From: Pelagicoccus sp. SDUM812003
GTDB taxonomy: Bacteria > Verrucomicrobiota > Verrucomicrobiia > Opitutales > Opitutaceae
Length of the DNA: 64,000 bases
Reading direction: 5' to 3'
NCBI RefSeq assembly: GCF_031127815.1
Contig: NZ_JARXHY010000003.1
Span: 186,001 to 250,000, forward strand
Every line of letters starts with the position of its first letter. The first letter of the stretch is position 1. Shown here in pieces: positions 26,866 to 36,277 of the stretch. A model generated the notes under the pieces. It was not told where the DNA came from. It did not search any database and worked only from the letters and a program-made list of their open reading frames with translations. Position numbers and translations under genes: made by a program.

Positions 26866-29691
26866 ATGCATCGAACACCGTTTACCCAGTTTCTACCCAC
26901 CATTCTGTTAACCCCGATTCTTCTGATCCTGACGTCTCTTTCCGTCGCTGACGCCGCAGAGAGGTCCCCGTGGCCGATGCTGCCGACTGATCTAAGCCCG
27001 CCGGAGGGGCAGATCTGGGGTGAGCTAGAAAACGGATTTCGCTATGCCATCGTGCCGGGATCACTCGATCGTCCCCACATCAGCGTGCGCTTGGTGGTGG
27101 GAGCGGGCCTGGCCCACGAAACGAGCGATCAGCGCGGCGCCGCGTTCCTGCTGCAGGAGATGGCCTCGCGCAGTACGCCCCATTTCGATCGCGACGAGCT
27201 GCTGGCCTATTTGCTGGAAAACGGCATGCAGGCCCAGGACAAGCCTGCTCGCGTGGCGGAGCTCTTCCATTCCGTCTACGCCTTCGACCTTTTCAATCCG
27301 CGCTCAGGCAGCGTGACCGGGGCCATGCGGTACCTGCAGGATGTGGCGGGAAATATGTCGTTCGACTCCGCTGCATTCGAATCGGGAAAGCGCGCCCTGC
27401 GCGACGAAGCGAGTCGCTTGGGCGATCGGCTCAAAACTCCGGACGGCGTCACGGAAAGTCTCTTGTATCAGAAAAGCCCTTACGGATCGATGGGGGATGA
27501 TTATCTGCTGGAGGCCTTGGATCGGCTGACGTTGGAAAAAGTCGAAGCCTACTGGAAGCGCCTCTATCGGCCTGACAACATGACGCTCTACATCACGGGC
27601 AACATCGATTCGACGGCGGTCGACGAGCTCGTCCGAGAGCGATTCAGCGGCCTAGTCGGCTCGGTGGACGGGGCGAAGTCCACCGACAAGAGCGGGGGGA
27701 AGCTGCGCAGCTCTGGAGATCTGGAAGTCGTCTGGGCAAACGACGCCTTCGCCAGCGTGGCCGCCAGCTACGTTTCCGAACCAGTGGACCTCTATCAGCC
27801 CGGCGTCGAGCGGCGCTACTGGGCGTTGGACTTTCTCGGCCGCTACGCTCAGTCCCTCGCGGACAATTCCAAGACCTTCACCCGCGACGCGGTGTCGCTC
27901 TTTCGCGATCGCATGGTGGTTTCGCTAACAGGCAGAACCAGCGTGATGCAATTGCAGGAGCGCCTGATATCGATAGACAAGGCGGTGCATCGAGTTCATG
28001 AATACGGAATTCTTCCACAGGATCTAGCGGAGCGAAAGGCCAGCTACCTGGCATTGATCGATGGATACGATTTGGAGCTGAGCCGGCGCGACACCGCTGG
28101 TTTGCTAGCAGATCGACTGGTGCTCTGCCAGACCAGTCGAGTTCCCTTTCGCAGCGGCGAAGCATTGGAGGCCTACATCCGCTCCGTGATCTCGGCGTTG
28201 AGCGTGGAGGAGGTGAAGACCCTGTCCCGGGACGTTTTCAACGTCAAGCGCATGCACTACCTGATAGAGATCCCCAAAGCCCTCGGTCTGTCCGAGCGCG
28301 TGATCAGCAAGCGGCTGAAGTCGATGCGAAAAGGATACGACTTCACGTGGGCTCAGGCTGGAGAGATCGATATGGACTGGGGGCTCTCTTCCGGTTTCAC
28401 GGAGTCGGGCATGGTGGAGTCGTCGAGCCGAATCGAGCTCGGAAAGTATTCGGGGTTTCAATACGTTTTTAAGAATAAGCTGCGCCTCAATATCGTGGAG
28501 ACGGATACGTTTCCGGGTAAATTCTGGATACGGGTGAGCATCGGGAACGGGCTCTCCGGCTTGGAGCAGGTGACCCCAGGCTTCGATTCCCTCGTGAGGG
28601 ACGTTTTGCCGAACATGAAGATCGGGCAAGGTCCGCAGGCGCCTGACCTGGTCGAGGTGCTCGAATCGAAGGGGATGACGAGCATCGACTCCGGGGTGAA
28701 TCTCGAACAGCTGTATTGGACCGCTCGCGGCAGCAAGCCGGAACACGTTTTCGAGTTTCTCTCGGCGCTCACCATCTGGATGGTCACCGGCACGATCGAG
28801 GAGGAAGACTTCGACAAGCGGTTGGAGTCGGTCGTATCCGTCGCCACGCGCGATTCGAACCTCGGATACTTCTCGAAAATGGATGAGGCGCTGTTTGGCT
28901 CCGACAGCCGGTTGCGTCGCAGCTTTTCGAAGGAAGAGATCGAGTCCTTCAGCTATACGGAGTTCAAGGACTGGCTCAAGAGCGTGCGTGAAACCGGCTA
29001 CTTGGAGCTCACGGTGGTGGGCGATATCTCGTCCCGGACCGTTTTGAGGGATGTGCGCAAGACCCTTGGATCGGCTCCGGATCGCTCCGGCAAGGTGATC
29101 CAGCCGAGGCATGGAAAGCCCGCGGTCCTTCCGGAGCCAGGCGTGCAGCGGATTGAATACGACTCCCTAGGGGAGCGCTCCGTCGCGACGGTGATGTGGC
29201 CGATCCCGTATTCGGATACTTGCGACGACGAGGTGATCCGCTCCGTCCTCAAACTGCTTTTCGCAGAGCATGTCGAGCGCTTTGCCGAAGCCCATGCCAA
29301 GGAAATCGCTTCGTCTTCGGTCGAGGCCTTGGGGCATCGCATGGTGCCTGGGTCAAGCGCCGTCCGCCTGGAGTTGACCAGCTCTGATGCGAGTTTGGAG
29401 CGGCTCAACGAGCTGGCGTTGGAGGCGGGCGCCGGATTCTCGGAGTTCGTAAGCGAAAGGCTGCTCGAAGCGGCGGTGCGTTCCTTCTGGGTCGGCAAGC
29501 AGCATATCCTGGATTCGGATACATTGCTGGTGGCGCTTTTCGATCAGTCGCAAGGAAAGCCCAGCGCCTTCAAGTGCTCGATGGAGCAGATCAAGAGCGT
29601 GCCGCGCGCCTCGTTCGCCGCGTTTCAGGCTCTGATCGACCGGGTGTTCGCCGAAGAGAACGCTCGGGTGGTCTTGCTGGAGTCCAAGTGA
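26866..29691 (+). CDS. M16 (insulinase) peptidase homologue lacking the zinc motif
   Basis: A 941-residue exported protein with two M16-type halves. A signal peptide occupies residues 1-30 (ending VADA). The first half starts ELENGFRYAIVPG, as in active M16 enzymes. Where active members have HXXEH (for example HFLEH), this protein reads FLLQE at residues 94-98, so both histidines and the glutamate are lost. The later MTLYITGNID strand is intact. The second half (from about residue 520) also lacks the motif, as is usual. It is therefore probably a non-catalytic M16 subunit, which in pairs such as PqqL-like or MPP-like complexes supports an active partner. No active partner is adjacent. Confidence 0.85.
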   Translation: MHRTPFTQFLPTILLTPILLILTSLSVADAAERSPWPMLPTDLSPPEGQIWGELENGFRYAIVPGSLDRPHISVRLVVGAGLAHETSDQRGAAFLLQEMASRSTPHFDRDELLAYLLENGMQAQDKPARVAELFHSVYAFDLFNPRSGSVTGAMRYLQDVAGNMSFDSAAFESGKRALRDEASRLGDRLKTPDGVTESLLYQKSPYGSMGDDYLLEALDRLTLEKVEAYWKRLYRPDNMTLYITGNIDSTAVDELVRERFSGLVGSVDGAKSTDKSGGKLRSSGDLEVVWANDAFASVAASYVSEPVDLYQPGVERRYWALDFLGRYAQSLADNSKTFTRDAVSLFRDRMVVSLTGRTSVMQLQERLISIDKAVHRVHEYGILPQDLAERKASYLALIDGYDLELSRRDTAGLLADRLVLCQTSRVPFRSGEALEAYIRSVISALSVEEVKTLSRDVFNVKRMHYLIEIPKALGLSERVISKRLKSMRKGYDFTWAQAGEIDMDWGLSSGFTESGMVESSSRIELGKYSGFQYVFKNKLRLNIVETDTFPGKFWIRVSIGNGLSGLEQVTPGFDSLVRDVLPNMKIGQGPQAPDLVEVLESKGMTSIDSGVNLEQLYWTARGSKPEHVFEFLSALTIWMVTGTIEEEDFDKRLESVVSVATRDSNLGYFSKMDEALFGSDSRLRRSFSKEEIESFSYTEFKDWLKSVRETGYLELTVVGDISSRTVLRDVRKTLGSAPDRSGKVIQPRHGKPAVLPEPGVQRIEYDSLGERSVATVMWPIPYSDTCDDEVIRSVLKLLFAEHVERFAEAHAKEIASSSVEALGHRMVPGSSAVRLELTSSDASLERLNELALEAGAGFSEFVSERLLEAAVRSFWVGKQHILDSDTLLVALFDQSQGKPSAFKCSMEQIKSVPRASFAAFQALIDRVFAEENARVVLLESK

Positions 29692-29719
29692 TCGCTCGCT
29701 GAGCGGTCCAGGTGTTTTT

Positions 29720-29757
29720 TCTAAAAAAGCCCCTGTCGCGCAGGGCGGCAGGGGCTT
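29720..29757 (-). terminator. Terminator of the Na/Pi symporter gene, possibly bidirectional
   Basis: Stem AGCCCCTG/CAGGGGCT (29728-29735 with 29749-29756). On the minus strand it is followed by six T, so it fits the end of the symporter gene. It also lies just after the M16 gene and could stop both transcripts. Confidence 0.75.
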
Positions 29758-29781
29758 CTCCTAGCAAAAGGTAGGCGAGCT

Positions 29782-31473
29782 TCAGGTATCCGCCTTGGGA
29801 AGGCTTTGCATGATGTTGCGAGCGTGGTTGGCGATGCGCTCGAACGTATTCACGATATCGATATACAGCAGTTCCGGCTTAACGTTGTCGGCGGAATCCA
29901 TCATGCGGTTGACCGAGCGCTTGCGCAGCTCCTTGCGCTTTTCGTTGATGGCTTTTTCGAAGTCGATGGTCATTTCCATGTCGGAGGCTGAGACTTCTTT
30001 GGAAAGCTTGGAGCTATAGAGTTCGATGAAGCGCTCGACCAGCTTGCCGAATTGGATGACCTCCTTTTCCGCCACTTCGGTCACCAATCGTTTCTTCTTG
30101 TAGCGCCGCACGGCCCGAGAGGTCATGCGGTGGCAGCAGTCTCCGATTTCCTCGAGCTCCGCGGCCACGCGCAGGTAGGAGTAGGCGCGTTGGCGCGTTT
30201 CTTCGGAAACTTCGTCGGAGGTGCAGCGGATGAGGTATTCGGTGAGCTCGTTGGTCAGGTCGTTGCTCTCCTTTTCCAGCTTGTCCAGTTCCTTGACTTG
30301 GCTGGACATGTCCTTGTCCGGGTTTTCGTAGACCTCGATGAACTTGCGGAACATCTGCTGGGTGAGCCTGCCTAGGCGCTCGGTCGCTCGGGTCGCTTCC
30401 TCGAAATTGAGTTCGCCGGTGCCGAGGGTGATGGCCCGCAGGTAGCGGAAGGTGGTCTGGTGCTCGCTGCTCGGACGGTCCTTGACCATGCGCGTCACCA
30501 GCTTGGCGATGAAGGGCACGAAGCCGATCAGCAGGCAGATGTTGAAGAGATTGAAAAGGGTGTGGAACAGGGCCAGCTGGGTGGTCAGGGCGCTGTCCTT
30601 GAGGATCAGTCCGGGAAGGGCGTCGGAGACCGAACCGTAGACCCAGAGCACGAAGTTGGAGAAGGGATTGATCAGGACCAGCATCCAGGTCACTCCGATC
30701 AGGTTGAAGGTCAGGTGGGCCCGGGCGGCTCGCTTGGCGGCGACGTTGGCTGGGATCGCGGCCAGGTAGGCGGTGATGGTGGTGCCGATGTTTTCACCGA
30801 GGATGATGGCGGCGCTTTGCTCGAAGTTTAGCCAGCCCAGGCTCGCCATGGTGAGGGTGATGGCCATGGCAGCGGAGGAGGACTGCACGATCACGGTGAG
30901 CAAGGTGCCGATGACGATGAAGATGATGATGGAGAAGAAGCCGTATTCGGAGAAGCTGGCGATCCACTGCAGCATCTCGGTGTTGCCTTTGACGTCCGGC
31001 ACCGAGCCCTTCAGCTCGCTCAGTCCGAGGAAGAGCAGGCCGAAGCCGGTCAGGAAGTTTCCGAAGTTGCGAAACTTCGATCCCTTGAGGAAGCTCAGGG
31101 CGACGCCCACCCCGATGATGGGGATGGAGACGGAGCCTAGGCTGAACTTGAAACCGGCGCTCACGATCCACGCGGTGATGGTGGTGCCGAGATTGGCCCC
31201 CATGATCACCCCGATGGCCTGAGTTAGGTTGAGCAGTTGGGCGTGCACGAAGCTCACCACCATCACGGTGGTGGCCGAGGAGGACTGCACCAGGCTGGTG
31301 ATGAACAGACCGGTCAAAACGCCCGCGAAGCGGTTGGTCGTCATGGAGCTCATGATCGACCGCAATCGCTCTCCGGAGAGCTTGAGGATCGACTCGCTCA
31401 TCAGCTTCATGCCGAAAATGAAAATGCCCAAGGAGCCAAGCACCTGGGCGAGGAGCAGGAATGTGTCGTACAT
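29782..31473 (-). CDS. Na+/phosphate symporter family protein with PhoU-like tail
   Basis: A 563-residue membrane protein of the NptA/YjbB type that moves phosphate with sodium. Two inverted symporter repeats each carry the signature QSSSATT (about residue 62) and QSSSAAMA (about 200), with GANLGTTITAW and GENIGTTITAY as matching partners. The C-terminal 210 residues (from about 350) are soluble, helical and PhoU-like (KFIEVYENPDKD, AAELEEIGDCCHRM). It stands alone, divergent from the SLC12-like gene. Local phosphate-regulon boxes were not recognised. Confidence 0.92.
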   Translation of the reverse strand: MYDTFLLLAQVLGSLGIFIFGMKLMSESILKLSGERLRSIMSSMTTNRFAGVLTGLFITSLVQSSSATTVMVVSFVHAQLLNLTQAIGVIMGANLGTTITAWIVSAGFKFSLGSVSIPIIGVGVALSFLKGSKFRNFGNFLTGFGLLFLGLSELKGSVPDVKGNTEMLQWIASFSEYGFFSIIIFIVIGTLLTVIVQSSSAAMAITLTMASLGWLNFEQSAAIILGENIGTTITAYLAAIPANVAAKRAARAHLTFNLIGVTWMLVLINPFSNFVLWVYGSVSDALPGLILKDSALTTQLALFHTLFNLFNICLLIGFVPFIAKLVTRMVKDRPSSEHQTTFRYLRAITLGTGELNFEEATRATERLGRLTQQMFRKFIEVYENPDKDMSSQVKELDKLEKESNDLTNELTEYLIRCTSDEVSEETRQRAYSYLRVAAELEEIGDCCHRMTSRAVRRYKKKRLVTEVAEKEVIQFGKLVERFIELYSSKLSKEVSASDMEMTIDFEKAINEKRKELRKRSVNRMMDSADNVKPELLYIDIVNTFERIANHARNIMQSLPKADT

Positions 31474-31743
31474 GTCTGGCTATGTGTTTACGGGAGGGAG
31501 CGCAGACCATAACGGTCAGCGGGCAAGAGGAGAAGTCAGCCTCGAGAGCGAAGGCAACGAGAAATCGCGCAAAAATGCAGCCCCGGCATCGGGGGGAACG
31601 GATCGCCCGCGACGCAAAGTCTTGCTAGTGAATACACGTACGAAACGCGGACGCCAGCCTTGGAAGTGGAATCGTTTCGCGGCCCGGTGGGACGGGACTT
31701 GATTTGAGCCAGCCATTGCGCAATGGACTGCTGCTCGAATCGC

Positions 31744-33894
31744 ATGGCAAAAGAAGCTCAGAAATTCGGTACGTTCGGAGGAGTATTCGTCCCTAACATC
31801 CTGACGATTCTCGGGGTAATCCTCTTTCTGAGAGCGGGTTGGGTCGTCGGAAACGCCGGCTTGAGCGGGGCCGTCGCGATGCTGCTGCTGGCCAACGGGG
31901 TGACCTTTCTCTCCGCGCTTTCCTTGTCCGCCATCGCCACCAACACCAAGGCCCAGGGCGGAGGGGCGTACTTTCTGATCTCGCGCAGCCTCGGCCTGGA
32001 GTTTGGCGGATCGATCGGCCTGCCGCTTTATCTGGCCCAGTCGATTTCCGTGGCCTTCTACGTGGTCGGTTTCACCGAGTCGGTGCAGTTTCTGTATCCG
32101 GCGTTGGATACGCGTCTGTTTTCCCTCGGCACCTTGGCGGTGATTTTCCTGGTGGCTTGGATCGGGGCCAGCGTGGCGGTGAAGGCCCAGTACCTCATCC
32201 TGGCGACGCTGGCGGTCTCGCTGGTGTGCTTCTTCGCCGGGTTTCGCGTGATCGAGGGGTGGGAGGGCAATCTGGAGCCAGCCTACACCGAGGGGCACAG
32301 CTTTTGGACCGTCTTCGCCATCTTCTTCCCGGCGGTGACGGGCATCATGTCGGGAGTCAGCATGTCGGGCGATTTGAAGAACCCGACGCGGGCCATTCCC
32401 AAGGGCACGCTCTGGGCGGTGGGCGTGGCGTTTGTCATCTACCTCTCCCAGCTGGTTTGGATGGCTGCGGGCCTGGAGCGCGGCGAGCTGGTGGAAAACA
32501 AGCTGGCCATGCAGACGCTTTCCATCTGGCCACCCACCATCATCGCCGGACTTTGGGCGGCCACGCTTTCTTCCGCTCTGGCGAGTTTGGTGGCGGCCCC
32601 ACGTACCTTGCAGGCTCTGGCGAAGGACCGCGTGCTGCCGCGTTTTCTGGCCAAGGGGCATGGCCCGTCCAAGGAGCCGCGCCTGGCCCTGATCCTGAGC
32701 GCCTTGGTCGCGTTGGTCTGTGTGTGGGCCGGGGATCTGAACATGATCGCCCCGCTCATCTCCATGTTTTTTCTGGCCACTTACGGAGCGGTGAATCTGG
32801 TGGCGGCTCTGGAGAGCTGGACTGGCAACCCCACCTATCGACCGACCTTCCGCGTGCATTGGCTGATCTCGCTGGTGGGGGCGACGGCCTGTTTCGGCAT
32901 CATGCTGCTGCTCGACCCGCTGGCCACGGCGCTCGCGGTGATCCTGATCGTGGTGACCTACATCGTGTTGACACGCCGCTCCTACCGCACCGCTTGGGGC
33001 GACATGCGCAGCGGCTTCTGGTTCGCGGTGGCCCGCATGGGCTTGCTCAAGCTGTACAAGTCCCGCCTGCACCAGCGCAATTGGCGCCCGGCCATCCTGT
33101 TGCTGATGAGCAATTTGAAGGAAAATAGCCAGCTGCTGCGCTTCGGTCGCTACCTCGAGGCGAACAAGGGCGTGCTGTTTCTCTCCCACATCATTCTCGG
33201 CGATTGGAAAACCTCCGCCGATCGCCAGAAGGCCCTCACCCGGCAGATCGACGACCGCATCCGCGAAGAGCGCATGTCGGCCTTTTCCAAGGTAGTGATC
33301 GCCAGGGACTTCGAGCAGGGAATCACCTCTCTGCTGCAAGGGGCGGGACTGGGCAACCTGCAGCCCAACACGCTGATGATCGAGTGGGGCAGCGGCTGGC
33401 TGCGCGACAACGACTTTCCTCGCACCGTGCACCAGGCTTTGGAGATGGAGACCAACCTGATCGTCTACTCCAAGGCCAAGCGTCCCGAGGCGCAGCTCTA
33501 TTCGGTCATCGACGTCTGGTGGTCCGCCCGGGCCAACGGGACCATGATGATCACGCTGGCTCATCTGATGCAAAGCAACCGGGCTTGGCGCGACGCCCGG
33601 ATCCGCATCCTGCGCATCATTCGCGACGAGAGCGGACGCCAGGCGGCGGAGGAGGGCATGAAGGAGCTGATGAAGGATTCGCGCATCGAGGTGGAGCCGG
33701 TGATCGTGGTCTCCGAGGAGCCGCCATTGATGGCGATCGCCAAGGAGAGCCAGCTCTCCACGGCGACCTTCGTAGGCGTGTCGGTGCGCACTTTGGAGGA
33801 GGCTGCCGGACCGCTTTCGAGCTACGAACCGCTGGTTTCCAAGATCCAGGGCCACCTCTTTCTGGCCAAGAACTGGCACGACCTGGAGCTTTAG
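31744..33894 (+). CDS. SLC12-like (cation-chloride cotransporter family) permease
   Basis: A 716-residue APC-superfamily transporter. The first helices carry the SLC12 hallmark FGGVFVPNILTILGVILFLR, then AIATNTKAQGGGAYFLISRS. About twelve transmembrane helices are seen up to about residue 425. The C-terminal about 290 residues are soluble (VARMGLLKLYKSRLHQRNW onward), like the regulatory tail of cation-chloride cotransporters. Bacterial members are mostly uncharacterised; ion or amino-acid substrate is unknown. ATG 31744 is chosen at the conserved start (MAKEAQKFGTFGG). It shares a 270-base divergent promoter region with the Na/Pi symporter. Confidence 0.88.
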   Translation: MAKEAQKFGTFGGVFVPNILTILGVILFLRAGWVVGNAGLSGAVAMLLLANGVTFLSALSLSAIATNTKAQGGGAYFLISRSLGLEFGGSIGLPLYLAQSISVAFYVVGFTESVQFLYPALDTRLFSLGTLAVIFLVAWIGASVAVKAQYLILATLAVSLVCFFAGFRVIEGWEGNLEPAYTEGHSFWTVFAIFFPAVTGIMSGVSMSGDLKNPTRAIPKGTLWAVGVAFVIYLSQLVWMAAGLERGELVENKLAMQTLSIWPPTIIAGLWAATLSSALASLVAAPRTLQALAKDRVLPRFLAKGHGPSKEPRLALILSALVALVCVWAGDLNMIAPLISMFFLATYGAVNLVAALESWTGNPTYRPTFRVHWLISLVGATACFGIMLLLDPLATALAVILIVVTYIVLTRRSYRTAWGDMRSGFWFAVARMGLLKLYKSRLHQRNWRPAILLLMSNLKENSQLLRFGRYLEANKGVLFLSHIILGDWKTSADRQKALTRQIDDRIREERMSAFSKVVIARDFEQGITSLLQGAGLGNLQPNTLMIEWGSGWLRDNDFPRTVHQALEMETNLIVYSKAKRPEAQLYSVIDVWWSARANGTMMITLAHLMQSNRAWRDARIRILRIIRDESGRQAAEEGMKELMKDSRIEVEPVIVVSEEPPLMAIAKESQLSTATFVGVSVRTLEEAAGPLSSYEPLVSKIQGHLFLAKNWHDLEL

Positions 33895-34227
33895 AAGCCG
33901 TCGCTTGCGCGCCCGATCGAAGGCCCTGCGACGAATCCGGACTGGAGCCGCTGGCGAAGCGCTTCGCCGCCCTGTTCCTATGGCGTTTTCTTATGCTAAA
34001 CGGAGCTTTCTGGAACCTGAGCTAATCGTTGAGTCCAATCTGATTCATGTGTTTCTTGGGTACCTATTAGAAGCTTGCCAAACCTCGGCGCGCGCCTTTT
34101 TTACTCCCCTCCCTGTCGTTTGTTAGCCATCGTGACTTCATGTCGGCGCAAAACTGGCTTTCGGCAGGATTGTCCTAACCAACTGTGGCGCCAGGTCGCC
34201 CCGTCTCACCGACGGTTTTCTACGCTT
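33895..34227. other. Intergenic region upstream of cysJ
   Basis: About 330 bases with no supportable gene. It may hold the cysJ promoter, but no confident -35/-10 pair, riboswitch or repeat was recognised. Confidence 0.4.
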
Positions 34228-36054
34228 ATGAGCAACACGCCTAATCAAATCGTACCAAGCGATGCTCCCTTTGCTCCGGAGCAGATCGCTGCCTTGAACG
34301 CGCTCCTCGGATCGGCGAACGCGCAGCAGGCCGCTTGGCTGAAAGGATTTTTCGCCGGTCTCGCGGCTGGCGAACGTGGTTTCGGGCAAGGCGCCGCCGC
34401 GGCCCCGGCCGCCGCAGCGAGCTCCGCTCCCCTGACCATCCTGTTCGGATCGGAGTCGGGCAACGCCGAGGGCTTGGCCGACCGGCTGAAGGAAAGCGCC
34501 AGCGAAATCGGCTTCGCGGCCAAGGTGGTGGACATGGCCGAGGCCAAGCTCACCGATCTGCCCAAGGTGGAGAATCTGCTGGTGCTGGTGAGCACCTGGG
34601 GGGAAGGCGAGCCGCCTTCGCGAGCGGAGGATTTCTACGACGCGTTCATGGGCGAAAACGCGCCTAAGCTGGAGGGCGTGAACTTTTCCGTGCTCGGTCT
34701 CGGCGACAGCTCCTACACCTATTTCAACCAGATGGGCAAGGACTTCGACAAGCGCCTTGAAGCGCTTGGAGCCACTCGTATCCACGATTTCGTGCCCTGC
34801 GACGTGGAGTTCGAAGCGGAGTACACCAGCTGGGCCAACGCGGTGCTGGAGAAGCTGAAGGAAATCGCCAAGCCGGTGGCGGGCGCTGCTCCTGTCGGCG
34901 GTGGCGTGGCGCCTGCGGCCCCGGCCGCCCCCGCCGTTTCCTACGGCAAGGCCAACCCCTTCCCAGCTCCGTTGCTCAAGAAGATCAATCTCAACGGCAC
35001 CGGATCCGCCAAGGAAACCATCCACGCGGAGATTTCCCTCGAGGGTTCCGGACTCAGCTACGAGCCAGGCGATGCCTTGGGCGTGGTGCCGCAGAATTCG
35101 CCCGATCTCATCGAGGAGTTTCTCAAGACGGCCCGCATCGACGGTCGCGAGAACGTGGCCTTCAAGGAGGAGCTTTCCGTGCCGTTTCAGGATCTGCTTC
35201 GCTCCACCTTCGACCTGCGCACCCTCAACACCACCATCCTCAAGCAGTACGCCAAGCAGTGCGACCACAAGAAGCTGCTCGAGCTGGCGGAGGACCGCGA
35301 AAAGGCCAAGGAATGGACCTGGGGCCGCGACCTGGTCGACGTGCTCAAGGAGTATCCCTCCTCGCTGCGAGCTGGCGACTGGGTGCGCTTGCTGCGTCCG
35401 CTCTCCCCGCGCCTCTACTCGATCGCCTCCTCCATCAAGGCTCATCCGAACGAGGTGCACCTCACGGTGGGTGCCGTACGCTACGAGTCCTTCGGCCGCA
35501 TGAAAAAAGGCGTCTGCTCGACCTTCATCGCCGATATCTGGGAGGAAGGGGAGACCGCTGGCGTGTATTTCCACCACAACAAGAACTTCAAGCTGCCGCA
35601 GGATCCTTCCACCCCCATCATCATGGTCGGCCCCGGCACCGGCATCGCCCCGTTCCGCGCCTTTGTGGAGGAACGGGCCGCCACCGGCGCCACTGGCGAG
35701 AACTGGCTCTTCTTTGGCGACCAGCGCTACACCTACGATTTCCTCTACCAGACCGAGTGGCAGGACTACCTCAAGAAGGGCGTGCTCACCAAGATGGACC
35801 TGGCTTTCAGCCGCGACCAGCCGGAGAAGATCTACGTGCAGGATCGCATGCGCGAAAACGGCAAGGAGCTCTGGGCCTGGCTCGACAAGGGCGCTTACTT
35901 CTACGTCTGCGGCGACGCCTCCCGCATGGCCAAGGACGTGAACCAGGCCCTGATCGACATCGTGGCCGAGCATGGCAACAAGCCGGTCGACGAGGCCGAA
36001 GCCTACGTCAAACAAATGACCAAGGAGCGCCGCTACGGACGCGACGTCTACTAG
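34228..36054 (+). CDS. cysJ: Sulfite reductase (NADPH) flavoprotein alpha component
   Basis: A 608-residue diflavin reductase that passes electrons from NADPH through FAD and FMN to a sulfite reductase hemoprotein. Order of domains: an N-terminal segment (residues 15-45) like that of CysJ, an Ala/Pro linker, the FMN-binding flavodoxin (LFGSESGNAEGLADRL, STWGEGEPPSRAEDFYDAF), a second Ala/Pro linker, the FAD domain (PRLYSIASS, GVCSTFIAD) and the NADP domain (IMVGPGTGIAPFRAF, YVCGDASRMAKDV), ending in the family's RYGRDVY. All cofactor motifs are intact. CysI, the usual partner, is not in the window. A terminator follows directly. Confidence 0.92.
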   Translation: MSNTPNQIVPSDAPFAPEQIAALNALLGSANAQQAAWLKGFFAGLAAGERGFGQGAAAAPAAAASSAPLTILFGSESGNAEGLADRLKESASEIGFAAKVVDMAEAKLTDLPKVENLLVLVSTWGEGEPPSRAEDFYDAFMGENAPKLEGVNFSVLGLGDSSYTYFNQMGKDFDKRLEALGATRIHDFVPCDVEFEAEYTSWANAVLEKLKEIAKPVAGAAPVGGGVAPAAPAAPAVSYGKANPFPAPLLKKINLNGTGSAKETIHAEISLEGSGLSYEPGDALGVVPQNSPDLIEEFLKTARIDGRENVAFKEELSVPFQDLLRSTFDLRTLNTTILKQYAKQCDHKKLLELAEDREKAKEWTWGRDLVDVLKEYPSSLRAGDWVRLLRPLSPRLYSIASSIKAHPNEVHLTVGAVRYESFGRMKKGVCSTFIADIWEEGETAGVYFHHNKNFKLPQDPSTPIIMVGPGTGIAPFRAFVEERAATGATGENWLFFGDQRYTYDFLYQTEWQDYLKKGVLTKMDLAFSRDQPEKIYVQDRMRENGKELWAWLDKGAYFYVCGDASRMAKDVNQALIDIVAEHGNKPVDEAEAYVKQMTKERRYGRDVY

Positions 36055-36089
36055 TCCGCTCCAGCGAGCCAACAAGCCTCTCATCTTTC

Positions 36090-36119
36090 AGCCCGACGCC
36101 GTTTTGCGTCGGGCTTTTT
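36090..36119 (+). terminator. Intrinsic terminator of cysJ
   Basis: A perfect 10-bp stem AGCCCGACGC/GCGTCGGGCT around a 6-base loop, followed by a T run, 35 bases after the stop. Confidence 0.92.
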
Positions 36120-36277
36120 CCGTCCGGTCGCTCGCGGCGTGACGGAAAATGTCCGGACAATGGTGAACAATTTGTGTACACCGCGACTGGTCCGCTTGAT
36201 CGGATAAAAACGTAAATAACTGATTGGTAGTGACTAACGACTAGTCTTAAGCGCTCTGGCGCTAGCTGTGCATTTTC

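Noticed and set aside
31516-33879. A 787-codon open frame on the minus strand over the SLC12-like gene
   Set aside because: It is the antisense shadow of a clear transporter gene in GC-rich DNA. The predicted protein is mostly His, Arg, Gln and Gly, with no domain.
34138-36084. A 648-codon open frame opposite cysJ
   Set aside because: cysJ is intact with all cofactor motifs; the antisense product has no recognisable fold.
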